Origin: Halobacillus sp. Nhm2S1
GTDB lineage: Bacteria; Bacillota; Bacilli; Bacillales; Halobacillaceae
Direction: 5' to 3'
Length of the DNA: 64,000 nucleotides
NCBI RefSeq assembly: GCF_019599545.1
Contig: NZ_JAIEZV010000002.1
Span: 62,001 to 126,000, forward strand
Part shown: one piece after another, positions 55,747 through 64,000 of the stretch
Numbering within the stretch: position 1 is the first letter of the stretch
How the letters are laid out: every line of letters begins with the position of its first letter
The notes under the pieces: model-generated
What the model saw: the letters and a program-made list of their open reading frames with translations, nothing else
What the model was told of the DNA's origin: nothing
The model's database searches: none
Made by a program: the position numbers and the translations under genes

Positions 55747-56490
55747 TTATGACCAGTCCAGAGACTCAAGGAAAGCGAGGATGTCTTCGTGCAGCTGCTC
55801 CTTTTCCTTATCCATCGTGATCACATGACCAGAGTTTTTGTACCATTTAATATCTTTTTGATCAGCTTCTACTTGCTCATAAATATAGTTTGCACTTTCT
55901 GTGTTAATCATTTCATCTTTTTCTGCTTGGACAACAAAGGTAGGCGTGTAGATTTGATCGACTTCATCATGAACTTCCGTAATAAACCCGCCCAATTGCT
56001 TGAACATCTCTTCTGATTCATTAAGAAGTTCCCGCACCTCGCGATCAATCGTTTCTTTATCTTTCCCTTCCAATTGTTTATACTGTCTCGCTTTGAATTC
56101 AAACCCTTGAGTCAATTGTTTCTCGTTGTCGAAGAACATCGGAGAACACATCGTAATGATTCCTTTTATAGGCTCTGAATAAGCAAGCTTCAAGCCAAGT
56201 ACGCCTCCAAGGGACAAACCTGCGACAGCAATTTTCTCATACCCGAGTTCGCGCAAGTGGTTCAAGGCGTCCTGAACATCCGCCCACCAGTCCTCGGGTC
56301 TAGCGTCGATCAAAGCTTCAAGCTCTTTTCCATGCCCTTCATAAATAGGTGCATGTGTTGTATAGCCGTGCTTCTGTAAAAACCGGCCAAGCATCCGCAC
56401 ATCAGCAGAGTGACCAGTAAAACCATGTAGTAATAATACCGCACGTTCTCCTTCCTCAAACGTAAATGGCTGAGGTTGTTTAATTTTCAT
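55747..56490 (-). CDS. Carboxylesterase (Est30/YvaK family)
   Basis: 247 aa alpha/beta hydrolase. Oxyanion region LLHGFTGHSADVRML, nucleophile Ser in AGLSLGGVLGL (GLSLG), Asp in VVQAEKDEMIN and His in NSGHVITMD complete the triad. Length and the LLHGFTG...AEVRM style motif match the monoglyceride/short-chain esterase Est30 and B. subtilis YvaK, which lies between secG and rnr as here. Confidence 0.92.
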   Translation of the reverse strand: MKIKQPQPFTFEEGERAVLLLHGFTGHSADVRMLGRFLQKHGYTTHAPIYEGHGKELEALIDARPEDWWADVQDALNHLRELGYEKIAVAGLSLGGVLGLKLAYSEPIKGIITMCSPMFFDNEKQLTQGFEFKARQYKQLEGKDKETIDREVRELLNESEEMFKQLGGFITEVHDEVDQIYTPTFVVQAEKDEMINTESANYIYEQVEADQKDIKWYKNSGHVITMDKEKEQLHEDILAFLESLDWS

Positions 56491-56641
56491 GTCATTCTCT
56501 CCTTACTTCATCTATGTCCTGTTTTTAAGATTTCATTCTAAAGGGCAATGTATTCTATTTTACCAAAATTAAGTTCCACTGGCACATTTTGAACCTCAAT
56601 CGGCTTTTCCCACTATTATTATGCTAATTTGCAGAATTGTG

Positions 56642-56763
56642 GAAGACTCAGTTTCGAGCCTTTTATTGAGTGGTTGGGGCTACGGGAAATAGCTCGCTTT
56701 CCAGCCACTTTTAACGCTCAACCTGGGTAACGAATCCCGGAAACATCTCGAAACTGAGTCTTG
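56642..56763 (+). repeat. Dispersed repeat, copy C (short form)
   Basis: 122 bp with the same inverted ends (GAAGACTCAGTTTCGAG at left and the complement of AGACTCAGTTTCGAGATG at right). Shared core: GGGGCTACGGGAAATAG, GCTTTCCAGCCAC, AACGCTCAACCTGGGTAACG. It lacks the 130-bp middle of copy B, so it looks like an internally deleted derivative. Located between the esterase and secG. Confidence 0.75.
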
Positions 56764-56812
56764 AAGAATAGGGAGCTATGGTGAAGGATCCAGTTTGAAA
56801 AGGAGAACATAA

Positions 56813-56848
56813 AAAAACTGCGCTTCGTTTTATGAAGCGCAGTTTTTT
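56813..56848 (-). terminator. Terminator of secG
   Basis: 15-bp stem AAAAAACTGCGCTTC / GAAGCGCAGTTTTTT with a 6-7 base loop; lies right after the secG stop. Confidence 0.88.
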
Positions 56849-56850
56849 GA

Positions 56851-57084
56851 TTAACCGAGAACATATGCAGTTAAGAAAGCTAAGACAAAGAAAAGAACGC
56901 CTGTTACTACCGTTGCTTTGTGCAACACTGCGTCAATTCCCCGTGCTTTCTGTTTCCCAAATAGTTGTTCCGCTCCGCCAGAAATCGCTCCTGAAAGACC
57001 GGCACTCTTTCCGGATTGCAATAGTACAAGGACGATCATTGCAATCGTGTTAATGGTTAATAAAGTAATTGCAAGTGTTTCCAT
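56851..57084 (-). CDS. secG: Preprotein translocase subunit SecG
   Basis: 77 aa from the ATG at 57084 (SD AGGAGGTG, ten bases upstream). Two membrane segments, residues 5-25 and 55-75, with the conserved [29 protein letters not shown] between them. Accessory subunit of SecYEG. Adjacent to the esterase and rnr as in other Bacillaceae. Confidence 0.95.
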   Translation of the reverse strand: METLAITLLTINTIAMIVLVLLQSGKSAGLSGAISGGAEQLFGKQKARGIDAVLHKATVVTGVLFFVLAFLTAYVLG

Positions 57085-57313
57085 GATGTGCCCACACCTC
57101 CTAAAAACGTACAAATAACTAGATTAAATGTAGCATAAAAGCCTCTCATCAGCAAGCTTATTCTGTATTCTGACAAAGGTTGTACCTTCACGATTGGAAA
57201 TAGATTATGACAGTAAATGTCGGTCGTTATACGGACCATACCTAATGGTCGAATGGTGAAGATTCTTACTGAATAGTGAGAGGGATCACCATTCATTTAA
57301 GCTTCCATGAACA

Positions 57314-57343
57314 TTTTTGATTGTTTTTGATTACTTTTGAAAG
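57314..57343 (+). promoter_or_regulatory. Three 10-bp phased direct repeats before fruR (probable FruR operator)
   Basis: TTTTTGATTG, TTTTTGATTA and CTTTTGAAAG follow one another exactly 10 bases apart, one helical turn, just upstream of a promoter at TTGATT (57351-57356)/TATTAT (57375-57380), spacing 18. DeoR-family repressors such as FruR bind tandem repeats, so this is the likely site of autorepression of the fru operon. Confidence 0.55.
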
Positions 57344-57412
57344 TTTATGGTTGATTTTTGTAAGGGTTTTCTTTTATTATGAATATAGATAACAAGCAAG
57401 GAGTGTAGGAAT

Positions 57413-58162
57413 ATGCTTACACCAGAACGCCAACAACTTATATTAAAAACAGTCAAAAACGATCATACATCTAAAATCAAACGTCTAGTTGAAGTAACGG
57501 GGGCATCAGAATCGACCATCCGCCGTGATCTAGACCAAATGGAGGAACAAGGACTCCTAAGACGCGTTCATGGAGGGGCATCGTTAAGAAGCTCCGCAAG
57601 TGAAGAGCCGACCATGGGGGAAAAAGTTACAAGATTCCATAGCGAGAAGCAGGCCATTGCTCAATTCGCAGCCTCCCTCGTTCAAGAAGGGGACTGTATA
57701 TTCATTGATGCTGGTTCGACCACTTATGAGATGATTCCTTTCCTTAAAGAGAAGAACATCATTGTCGTTACGAATGGTTTGAGTCACTTGGATGCTTTAA
57801 ATACCCATCAGATCAAAACCTACGTCCTTGGTGGTCTTGTCAAACACCAGACCGGCGCCGTCGTCGGCGCCGGTGCGATCCAAAACCTGCAACAATACCG
57901 CTTCGACCAATGCTTCATGGGAGCGAATGGAGTCACCCTGAAGGATGGGTACACCACTCCCGATCCCGAAGAAGCGGCGATTAAACAGATGACGTTGAAT
58001 TTATCAAAGAATCGGTATGTGCTTGCCGATCATTCCAAGTTTGAGAAGGTCGCTTTCATGAAGATCTCTGATCTGTCAGAAGCAGAAATCATCACGGATT
58101 ATAATGATGCCTCCATAGAAGAATATCGTAAGAAAACCAATATAAAGGTTGTGACAACATGA
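57413..58162 (+). CDS. fruR: DeoR-family fructose operon repressor FruR
   Basis: 249 aa with AAGGAGTG upstream. N-terminal DeoR helix-turn-helix (RLVEVTGASESTIRRDLDQMEEQGLLRRVHGGA) and a sugar-phosphate-binding domain (FIDAGSTTYEMIPFL, LADHSKFEKVAF). It should repress the fru operon and be released by fructose 1-phosphate. Its stop overlaps the fruK start by 4 bp (ATGA). Preceded by phased repeats. Confidence 0.92.
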   Translation: MLTPERQQLILKTVKNDHTSKIKRLVEVTGASESTIRRDLDQMEEQGLLRRVHGGASLRSSASEEPTMGEKVTRFHSEKQAIAQFAASLVQEGDCIFIDAGSTTYEMIPFLKEKNIIVVTNGLSHLDALNTHQIKTYVLGGLVKHQTGAVVGAGAIQNLQQYRFDQCFMGANGVTLKDGYTTPDPEEAAIKQMTLNLSKNRYVLADHSKFEKVAFMKISDLSEAEIITDYNDASIEEYRKKTNIKVVTT

Positions 58163-59073
58163 TTTACACGTGTACATTAAACCCTTCCATCGATTACATC
58201 ATGAACGTAGAAGCATTTGAAGCAGGTACATTGAACCGGGCAAATGAAACCTTTTATTACCCTGGTGGGAAAGGCATCAACGTCTCCCGCGTTATGAACC
58301 GCCTTGGTGTCAAAACAAAAGCGCTCGGGTATATCGGCGGTTTTACCGGCGCCTTTGTTCAACAGTTTCTTGATCAAGAAGATATTGATCACGCTTTTAT
58401 TCAGACACCACAAACGACAAGGGTGAATGTGAAGCTGAAAAGTAACAAGGAAACAGAAATCAACGGCCCCGGAGCTGAAATAACAGAGGGTCTACAAGAA
58501 GAGCTCTTAAGCCAGGTGAAGGATCTCTCCAATAAAGACACTCTTGTTCTTGCTGGTAGTCTTCCCTCTTCTCTGCCTTCCGATTTCTATATAACCATGG
58601 CTTCGATCTGCGCTGAAAGTGGAGCGAAGGTCGTTGCTGATACATCCGGGAAAGCACTGGAACAAATGCTTGGTCACCCACTCTTCTTACTGAAGCCGAA
58701 CCATTATGAACTAGGGGAGCTTTTCAACGTTGACATCGATTCAAAAGAAAAGGCAGCTCAGTACGGCAAAAAGTTGGTTGAACAAGGTGTCGAGCACGTG
58801 ATTGTGTCTATGGGCGGAGAAGGTGCTGTTTATGTAGGCCGAAGCCATCAAATGTTCGCCAATGTACCTAAAGGTCATGTGAGAAATTCTGTAGGAGCAG
58901 GAGATTCTGTCGTATCCGGATTCCTTGCAGCGCTGGAAAGAGAGGAATCGATCCAACAAGCTTTCCGTTATGGTGTGGCTTCAGGAAGTGCCACTGCTTT
59001 TCAGGATGATCTCTGCCAAAAAGAGGATGTAGAACGATTACTGTCTGATATCCAAGTTTCCAATATAAACTAA
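58159..59073 (+). CDS. fruK: 1-phosphofructokinase
   Basis: 304 aa, PfkB-family kinase. Motifs: YPGGKGINVSRVMNRLGV, LKPNHYELGEL and the catalytic NSVGAGDSVVSGFLAAL with the GAGD anion hole. It phosphorylates fructose 1-phosphate, produced by FruA, to fructose 1,6-bisphosphate. Start overlaps fruR; fruA begins 16 bp later. Confidence 0.95.
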   Translation: MIYTCTLNPSIDYIMNVEAFEAGTLNRANETFYYPGGKGINVSRVMNRLGVKTKALGYIGGFTGAFVQQFLDQEDIDHAFIQTPQTTRVNVKLKSNKETEINGPGAEITEGLQEELLSQVKDLSNKDTLVLAGSLPSSLPSDFYITMASICAESGAKVVADTSGKALEQMLGHPLFLLKPNHYELGELFNVDIDSKEKAAQYGKKLVEQGVEHVIVSMGGEGAVYVGRSHQMFANVPKGHVRNSVGAGDSVVSGFLAALEREESIQQAFRYGVASGSATAFQDDLCQKEDVERLLSDIQVSNIN

Positions 59074-59088
59074 GGGGAGTGAATCACC

Positions 59089-60963
59089 ATGAAAATTACA
59101 GATTTACTGACGAAAGAAACGATCGTATTGAATATGTCTGCCTCTTCCAAGCCAGAGGCAATTGATGAGCTTGTTGGTCAATTGGATCGTGCCGGTAAGC
59201 TGAATGATCGCGATGATTTCAAACAAGCCATTGAGGCACGTGAACAACAAAGTACCACAGGGATTGGCGAAGGAATCGCCATCCCGCACGCAAAAACTTC
59301 TGCTGTAAAGGATCCTGCCATCGCTTTCGGAAGATCGCAGGATGGATTAGATTATGAATCCCTGGATGGACAGCCGACAAACCTATTCTTCATGATTGCA
59401 GCTTCTGAAGGCGCTAACAACACTCACTTAGAAACACTGTCCCGCCTTTCTTCCTTCTTAATGGATAACAAATTCCGTCAGCAGTTGGAACAAGCGAAGA
59501 CAGAAGCTGACGTGATTGAAGCGATTAATGCTAAAGAAGCGGAAGAAGATGATGAAGAAGAAACGGAAGATCAAAACACAGGTAAGATTCTTGCTGTTAC
59601 TGCATGTCCAACCGGTATTGCTCACACCTTTATGGCCGCTGATAAATTGAAGGCTACCGCAAAGGAAATGGGCGTGAACATCAAAGTGCAAACCAATGGA
59701 TCTGGCGGTATCAAAAACAGACTGACCAATGAAGATATCTCAGAAGCGGATGCCATTATCGTGGCAGCTGATACGAAAGTCGATATGGAACCATTCCATG
59801 GCAAGCCTGTTATTGAAGTTCCGGTTGCAAAAGCGATTCACGAACCAAAAGCATTGATCAACAAAGCAGTAAACAAAGATGCTCCGGTCTATCAAGGTGG
59901 TGGAAGCACTAAAGAATCTTCTGACGATAAAGGCCAGCGTAAAGGTGTCTACAAACACTTGATGAATGGTGTTTCTAACATGCTTCCATTCGTTGTTGGT
60001 GGAGGGATTTTAATTGCTATTTCTTTCTTCTTCGGTATAGAGTCAGATAACCAGTTTGCACAAATGTTAAGTACCATTGGCGGAGATGCTGCCTTTTTCT
60101 TACTCGTCCCTGTATTGGCCGGTTTTATTGCGATGAGTATCGCTGATCGCCCTGGTTTTGCGCCTGGTATGATCGGTGGGTTTATTGCTATTACTCAAAC
60201 AGTTGAAGGTGCGGGTAATGGTTCTGGTTTCTTGGGCGGTTTAATTGCCGGTTTCTTAGCCGGTTATTTAACGCTACTTATTAAAAAATGGTTAGAAGGT
60301 TTACCAGCGATTCTTGACGGTATGAAAACGGTCCTTTTTTATCCGGTTCTTGCGATTTTCGGAACAGGAATGATCATGCTGTTAATCAACCCTGCTTTGA
60401 CTAGTGTTTACACGGCTCTATTCGGATTCTTAGAAAGTATGAGTGGATCTAACTTAGCTTTGCTTGGATTGATTGTCGGTGGCATGATGGCTGTCGATAT
60501 GGGTGGTCCTGTAAACAAGGCTGCCTACACATTCGGAATTGCAGCTCTTGATGCAGGGAACTATACATTTATAGCAGCTGCAATGGCTGGCGGCATGGTC
60601 CCCCCTCTTGCAATGGGCTTAGCTACGACTATTTTCAAAAATAAATTCACGAAACAAGAGCGCGAAACAGGGAAGGCCGCTTACCCACTTGGAGCTTTCT
60701 TCATCACAGAAGGAGCCATTCCATTCGCCGCAGCAGACCCGGCCCGCGTCATCCCTTCTATGGTCGCAGGTAGTGCTTTGACGGGTATGCTGACGATGTT
60801 ATTCGGAATCGGTCTACGCGCCCCGCACGGCGGCATTATCGTTGCACCGCTCGTTGAAGGTGGATTCATGCAAATCGTCCTTTATCTAGTGGCAATCATT
60901 GCCGGTGCAATTCTTTCAGCAATTGTTGTAGGATTCTTGAAAAAAGACCTGCAAAAGGCTTAA
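59089..60963 (+). CDS. fruA: PTS fructose transporter EIIABC
   Basis: 624 aa fused protein. EIIA at residues 1-145 with the phospho-His in GEGIAIPHAKTS; an acidic linker (EEDDEEETEDQ) to 165; EIIB at 165-270 with the phospho-Cys in AVTACPTGIAHTFMAADKL; EIIC from 285, with about 9 membrane segments (LPFVVGGGILIAISFFF... to IVVGFLKKDL). It imports fructose and phosphorylates it to fructose 1-phosphate. Ends 56 bp before ptsH. Confidence 0.97.
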   Translation: MKITDLLTKETIVLNMSASSKPEAIDELVGQLDRAGKLNDRDDFKQAIEAREQQSTTGIGEGIAIPHAKTSAVKDPAIAFGRSQDGLDYESLDGQPTNLFFMIAASEGANNTHLETLSRLSSFLMDNKFRQQLEQAKTEADVIEAINAKEAEEDDEEETEDQNTGKILAVTACPTGIAHTFMAADKLKATAKEMGVNIKVQTNGSGGIKNRLTNEDISEADAIIVAADTKVDMEPFHGKPVIEVPVAKAIHEPKALINKAVNKDAPVYQGGGSTKESSDDKGQRKGVYKHLMNGVSNMLPFVVGGGILIAISFFFGIESDNQFAQMLSTIGGDAAFFLLVPVLAGFIAMSIADRPGFAPGMIGGFIAITQTVEGAGNGSGFLGGLIAGFLAGYLTLLIKKWLEGLPAILDGMKTVLFYPVLAIFGTGMIMLLINPALTSVYTALFGFLESMSGSNLALLGLIVGGMMAVDMGGPVNKAAYTFGIAALDAGNYTFIAAAMAGGMVPPLAMGLATTIFKNKFTKQERETGKAAYPLGAFFITEGAIPFAAADPARVIPSMVAGSALTGMLTMLFGIGLRAPHGGIIVAPLVEGGFMQIVLYLVAIIAGAILSAIVVGFLKKDLQKA

Positions 60964-61019
60964 AATAATAAAGTTAGGGTAACTCATAAACAATAGCAAG
61001 TTTTTAAGGAGGAATTATA

Positions 61020-61286
61020 ATGGTAGAGAAAACTTTTAAAATCACATCGTCCGACGGTGTTCACGCTCGCCCAGCAACAGTACTTGTACAAAATGCAGGA
61101 AAGTACGAGTCTGATATTAACCTACATTACAAAGAGAAATCCGTAAATCTTAAGTCCATCATGGGAATCATGAGTCTTGGAATCCCTGCAGATGCTGAAG
61201 TTAAAATCTCAGCAGAAGGCAGTGACGAACAAGAAGCGATCGACCATTTGGAAACAACTATGAAGAACGAAGGCTTGGGGGAATAA
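61020..61286 (+). CDS. ptsH: Phosphocarrier protein HPr
   Basis: 88 aa with AAGGAGG upstream. Phospho-His15 is in [12 protein letters not shown] and regulatory Ser46 in [12 protein letters not shown], so it is a full HPr able to relay phosphate and to act in catabolite repression through CcpA. It follows fruA by 56 bp with no terminator between and precedes ptsI by 4 bp. Confidence 0.97.
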   Translation: MVEKTFKITSSDGVHARPATVLVQNAGKYESDINLHYKEKSVNLKSIMGIMSLGIPADAEVKISAEGSDEQEAIDHLETTMKNEGLGE

Positions 61287-61290
61287 CAGC

Positions 61291-63009
61291 ATGACACAGC
61301 TTCAAGGTATTGCAGCTTCCAACGGTATTGCCATTGCAAAGGTTTACCGTTTGGAAGCTCCGGACCTTTCTTTCGATAAGAAAGATATTGAGCAGCCGGA
61401 ACAAGAAGTCAAACGTCTACATGAGGCTCTGGAAACATCAAAATCAGAGCTTGAAAAAATTAAAGAACATACAAGAAAATCTTTAGGTGATGAGCACGCG
61501 GAAATCTTTTCTGCACACCTATTGGTTTTGAGCGATCCAGAATTGATTCAACCGATCGAAGACAAGATCAAGAGCGAAAACGTGAACGCAGAAGCAGCTC
61601 TTTCTGAAACGGCAAACATGTTCATCGACATGTTCAAAGGCATGGATAATGAATATATGCGTGAGCGTGCAGCAGACATCCAGGATGTTACGAAACGCGT
61701 AATGGCTCACCTTCTTGGTGTAACATTCCCGGATCCAGCATTGATCAATGAAGAAGTTGTCATCGTTGCGGACGATCTGACACCTTCGGATACCGCTCAA
61801 TTGAACAAACAATACGTAAAAGGTTTCACGACTGACATCGGGGGACGTACGTCTCACTCCGCCATTATGGCTCGTTCTCTTGAAATCCCTGCCGTTGTTG
61901 GAACCAAAAATATCACTTCCCAGGCTGGGAAGGATACCATGATCATCGTTGATGGAATCAATGGTGATGTCATCATTGATCCGAGTGAAGATCAGATTGC
62001 TGAATACAAACAAAAGCAGGATGACTTCGAGAAACAAAAACAAGAGTGGGCGAAGCTTAAAGATGAAGCGACTGTCACTTCTGAAGGCGACCACGTAGAA
62101 CTTGTAGCGAATATCGGAACTCCCGATGACGTAGAAGGCGTTCTGAACAACGGCGGCGAAGGCGTAGGCCTTTACCGTACAGAATTCCTCTATATGGGCA
62201 AAAGCCAGCTTCCTACAGAGGAAGAGCAGTTTGATGCATACTCTTCTGTATTGAAGCAAATGGGAGACAAGCCTGTCGTAGTACGTACACTGGACATCGG
62301 AGGAGACAAGGAGCTTGACTACTTGGATCTTCCTGAAGAAATGAACCCATTCCTTGGCTACCGTGCGATCCGCCTTTGCCTGGAGCGCGATGATATTTTC
62401 CGTGTCCAGCTTCGTGCATTGCTGCGTGCCAGCGTTCACGGCAACTTAAAAATCATGTTCCCGATGATTGCTACACTTGAAGAATTCCGTCAAGCAAAAG
62501 CGATTCTCGATGAAGAGCGTGCGAACCTTAAGGAAGAAGGTCATGATGTTTCAGATGAAATCGAAGTCGGAATGATGGTTGAAATTCCTGCCACAGCAGT
62601 AATTGCCCGTCAGTTCGCCAAAGAAGTCGATTTCTTCAGTATCGGTACCAATGACCTGATTCAATATACAATGGCCGCTGACCGTATGAACGAGCGCGTG
62701 TCCTACTTGTATCAGCCGTACAACCCGGCGATTCTTAACCTCGTCAACAATGTCATTGAAGCAGCACACGCAGAAGGCAAATGGGCCGGCATGTGTGGGG
62801 AAATGGCTGGAGACGAAATCGCCATCCCTCTTCTACTTGGACTTGGGTTGGATGAATTCAGCATGAGTGCAACATCCATCCTTCCTGCTCGTACGCAGAT
62901 CAGGGATCTATCTAGAAAGGAATGGACTTCTTATAAAGAAGAAATCCTTTCTATGGGTACAGCAGAAGAAGTTGTGGCTTTTGTCAAAGATAAAACACAA
63001 TCCAAGTAG
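61291..63009 (+). CDS. ptsI: PTS enzyme I
   Basis: 572 aa. N-terminal HPr-binding and phospho-His domain ([26 protein letters not shown], with the catalytic His near residue 190), C-terminal PEP-binding TIM barrel with [27 protein letters not shown] and the active-site Cys in [11 protein letters not shown]. It takes phosphate from PEP and passes it to HPr. Last gene of the fru-pts run, followed by a small membrane protein gene. Confidence 0.97.
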   Translation: MTQLQGIAASNGIAIAKVYRLEAPDLSFDKKDIEQPEQEVKRLHEALETSKSELEKIKEHTRKSLGDEHAEIFSAHLLVLSDPELIQPIEDKIKSENVNAEAALSETANMFIDMFKGMDNEYMRERAADIQDVTKRVMAHLLGVTFPDPALINEEVVIVADDLTPSDTAQLNKQYVKGFTTDIGGRTSHSAIMARSLEIPAVVGTKNITSQAGKDTMIIVDGINGDVIIDPSEDQIAEYKQKQDDFEKQKQEWAKLKDEATVTSEGDHVELVANIGTPDDVEGVLNNGGEGVGLYRTEFLYMGKSQLPTEEEQFDAYSSVLKQMGDKPVVVRTLDIGGDKELDYLDLPEEMNPFLGYRAIRLCLERDDIFRVQLRALLRASVHGNLKIMFPMIATLEEFRQAKAILDEERANLKEEGHDVSDEIEVGMMVEIPATAVIARQFAKEVDFFSIGTNDLIQYTMAADRMNERVSYLYQPYNPAILNLVNNVIEAAHAEGKWAGMCGEMAGDEIAIPLLLGLGLDEFSMSATSILPARTQIRDLSRKEWTSYKEEILSMGTAEEVVAFVKDKTQSK

Positions 63010-63092
63010 TATTTGCTTGATGAGTGTGGGACAATAGGTTTGTGCCGTTCTACTTTCGGCTCTAGTTCTAAACGAGAAAGAGATGTGTTTCC

Positions 63093-63260
63093 ATGACATT
63101 TACTGTGATCATGATCGTATGTATCGCGATTGTTTTGGGGATTGCCGCCATGTTCGGCATGGCTGTCTCTAAAGGCTACGAATACAAACACACTGTTGAC
63201 CCATTACCAGACGACAAACGTAATAAAGATGAACACAAAAAAGCTGACGCTCAAAGATAG
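63093..63260 (+). CDS. YtzI-like small membrane protein, 55 aa
   Basis: Short gene, ATG at 63093 after AAGAGATG. One membrane helix at residues 3-25 (TFTVIMIVCIAIVLGIAAMF), then AVSKGYEYKHTVDPLPDD and a charged, Lys-rich tail. The AVSKGYxYKHTxDPL segment resembles the YtzI family as I remember it. Transcribed after ptsI and followed by a strong terminator. Function unknown. Confidence 0.7.
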   Translation: MTFTVIMIVCIAIVLGIAAMFGMAVSKGYEYKHTVDPLPDDKRNKDEHKKADAQR

Positions 63261-63273
63261 CGTCAGCTTTTTT
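63237..63273. terminator. Bidirectional terminator
   Basis: Stem AAAAAGCTGACGC / GCGTCAGCTTTTT with a 9-base loop; overlaps the end of the YtzI-like gene and of the convergent nitroreductase gene. Confidence 0.9.
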
Positions 63274-63853
63274 CATTTCCATCACATAGGTCAAGTTTCT
63301 GTTGGATAGGTGTACGTACCTTTGGCTTCGGGATCCGTTTTGGGTAGCCCATCTGCAACACAGAAACCAACTTGTAACGTCGGCTATCAAGTCCTATAGC
63401 TTCAGAAAATTGTTCATCATGTAAATAAGGACTCGTTGTCCAAAGAACGCCAACTCCTGCTTCCCACGCTAGAAGCTGAACATTTTGTATATAGGCACAA
63501 ACAGCGGCATAATCTTCTTCAAATTTACGAATATCCTCGTCTCTTTCCATATATATCAAAGCATGGTGAGGAATATTCATCAAAAAATCACGAATGCCTT
63601 GCTCGAGTCGAAGGGTTTTGTTTACGTCATACCCATCAAAGAACCCTTGCCTTCGATAACTTTCCATGACTGCTTCCGCATACGCCGCTTTTCCTTTATC
63701 CTGATATAGACGGATCTGCCAAGGTTCTTTCATCCTATGGTTAGGCGCCCATGAAGATTGATCAAAAATGCGTCCCAATACTTCCTTATCCACTTTTTCC
63801 TCTTTATACTCATGAATCGAGCGACGGCTTTTTATCGCTTCCAACAGCTCCAT
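63263..63853 (-). CDS. Nitroreductase-family oxidoreductase
   Basis: 196 aa from the ATG at 63853 with GAGGTG upstream. FMN-binding nitroreductase fold: AIKSRRSIHEYKEEKVDKE at the N-terminus (FMN phosphate arginines), QSSWAPNHRMKEPWQIRL, AVCAYIQNVQLLAWEAGVGVLWTTSPY. It lacks the usual Cys or second catalytic motif of any specific subgroup, so substrate (nitro compounds, quinones, flavin) is open. Its start overlaps the end of the gene upstream by about 20 bp. Confidence 0.87.
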   Translation of the reverse strand: MELLEAIKSRRSIHEYKEEKVDKEVLGRIFDQSSWAPNHRMKEPWQIRLYQDKGKAAYAEAVMESYRRQGFFDGYDVNKTLRLEQGIRDFLMNIPHHALIYMERDEDIRKFEEDYAAVCAYIQNVQLLAWEAGVGVLWTTSPYLHDEQFSEAIGLDSRRYKLVSVLQMGYPKRIPKPKVRTPIQQKLDLCDGNEKS

Positions 63854-64000
63854 CTCGTACACCTCACAACATGATCAGCTTTGTCACAGGCTGCCCCATC
63901 CAAATAGCCCCATTCCCGCAGGAAAAACGGCACTTTGGTTTCCATGCTTTTATATGCCGAATACTGAGTCGGTACACCTTCGACCTTCATATTCAGGTGC
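63832..64000 (-). CDS. Unidentified protein, C-terminal end only
   Basis: The last 55 codons of an open frame that continues beyond the right edge, ending at TAA 63832-63834. Visible sequence includes KVEGVPTQYSAYKSMETKVP and FLREWGYLDGAACDKADHVV. The end runs into the nitroreductase start, which suggests co-transcription. I do not recognise the family from this piece. Confidence 0.55.
   Translation of the reverse strand, partial: HLNMKVEGVPTQYSAYKSMETKVPFFLREWGYLDGAACDKADHVVRCTRWSCWKR

Noticed and set aside
61519-62439. 306-codon open frame on the minus strand inside ptsI
   Set aside because: Antisense to a highly conserved gene with clear active-site motifs; Cys/Phe-rich, no ribosome binding site, no family.

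Overview
The window looks like chromosomal DNA of an endospore-forming member of the Bacillaceae. Three small-genome features point there: spore coat CotF-like genes (17010-17608, 45453-46079), spore proteins (an alpha/beta-type SASP at 30452-30709, SspL at 31045-31182) and strong AGGAGG ribosome binding sites. Gene order for the first 17.6 kb matches, from memory, the Bacillus subtilis yurV-yusN region. The abundance of acidic proteins, a betaine-binding lipoprotein and the overall mix suggest a salt-tolerant genus such as Halobacillus or a relative; that genus call is inference only.

Layout. 1-3.6 kb: sufC-sufD-sufS-sufU iron-sulfur assembly operon (minus). 4.2-7.8 kb: yurZ-like gene and metN-metP-metQ methionine importer, preceded by two complete SAM (S-box) riboswitches in tandem, each with its own promoter and terminator. 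7.8-10 kb: thioredoxin-like genes, a Toprim protein, gcvH and an ArsC/Spx-like protein. 10.2-16.8 kb: fadN-fadA-fadE beta-oxidation operon under a perfect FadR box, and proline dehydrogenase. 17-17.9 kb: coat genes and copZ. 18-20.1 kb: a four-gene, translationally coupled cassette (ABM/IsdG-like protein, helical protein, CarH-like B12-binding protein, PAS/STAS protein) that is the best candidate for an undescribed signalling system. 20.3-26.2 kb: VLRF1-like protein, MoxR/DUF58/DUF4129 operon, orphan betaine-binding lipoprotein, YfhD-like protein. 26.5-32.7 kb: PbuE-like exporter, TrmB-type regulator, a kinase-like protein, a Fur-box gene, spore proteins, HpaB-like oxygenase. 32.7-35.7 kb: glyoxylate shunt aceB-aceA. 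36-44.5 kb: LysR regulator with its divergent flavodoxin-like reductase, VOC proteins, phosphatase, ilvD, DUF1540 protein, a stand-alone MurB, quinone oxidoreductase with HxlR regulator. 44.5-50.7 kb: YpjP-like, coat, LysE, YqcI/YcgG, APC permease divergent from an arginine-deiminase-family enzyme, UspA. 50.9-57.1 kb: ssrA (tmRNA), smpB, GNAT, DUF2829-like protein, rnr, carboxylesterase, secG. 57.4-63.3 kb: fruR-fruK-fruA followed directly by ptsH-ptsI, then a YtzI-like membrane peptide. 63.3-64 kb: nitroreductase and the end of an unidentified gene.

How parts work together: ssrA and smpB encode the two halves of trans-translation, with RNase R nearby to degrade the rescued mRNA; fruA uses the phosphate relay encoded by ptsI/ptsH immediately downstream; beta-oxidation (fadNAE) yields acetyl-CoA that the glyoxylate shunt (aceBA) can assimilate.

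Beyond genes, the window contains a dispersed repeat family bounded by inverted GAAGACTC...TTTCGAGATGTTT ends (three copies at about 27.9, 38.8 and 56.6 kb), several well-formed operators (FadR, Fur, a GGTTACCA palindrome, an AGTAAC/GTTACT palindrome, 10-bp phased repeats before fruR), and small genes below 60 codons (56, 58, 36, 45, 52 and 55 aa). I see no CRISPR array, prophage, insertion sequence, rRNA or tRNA gene.
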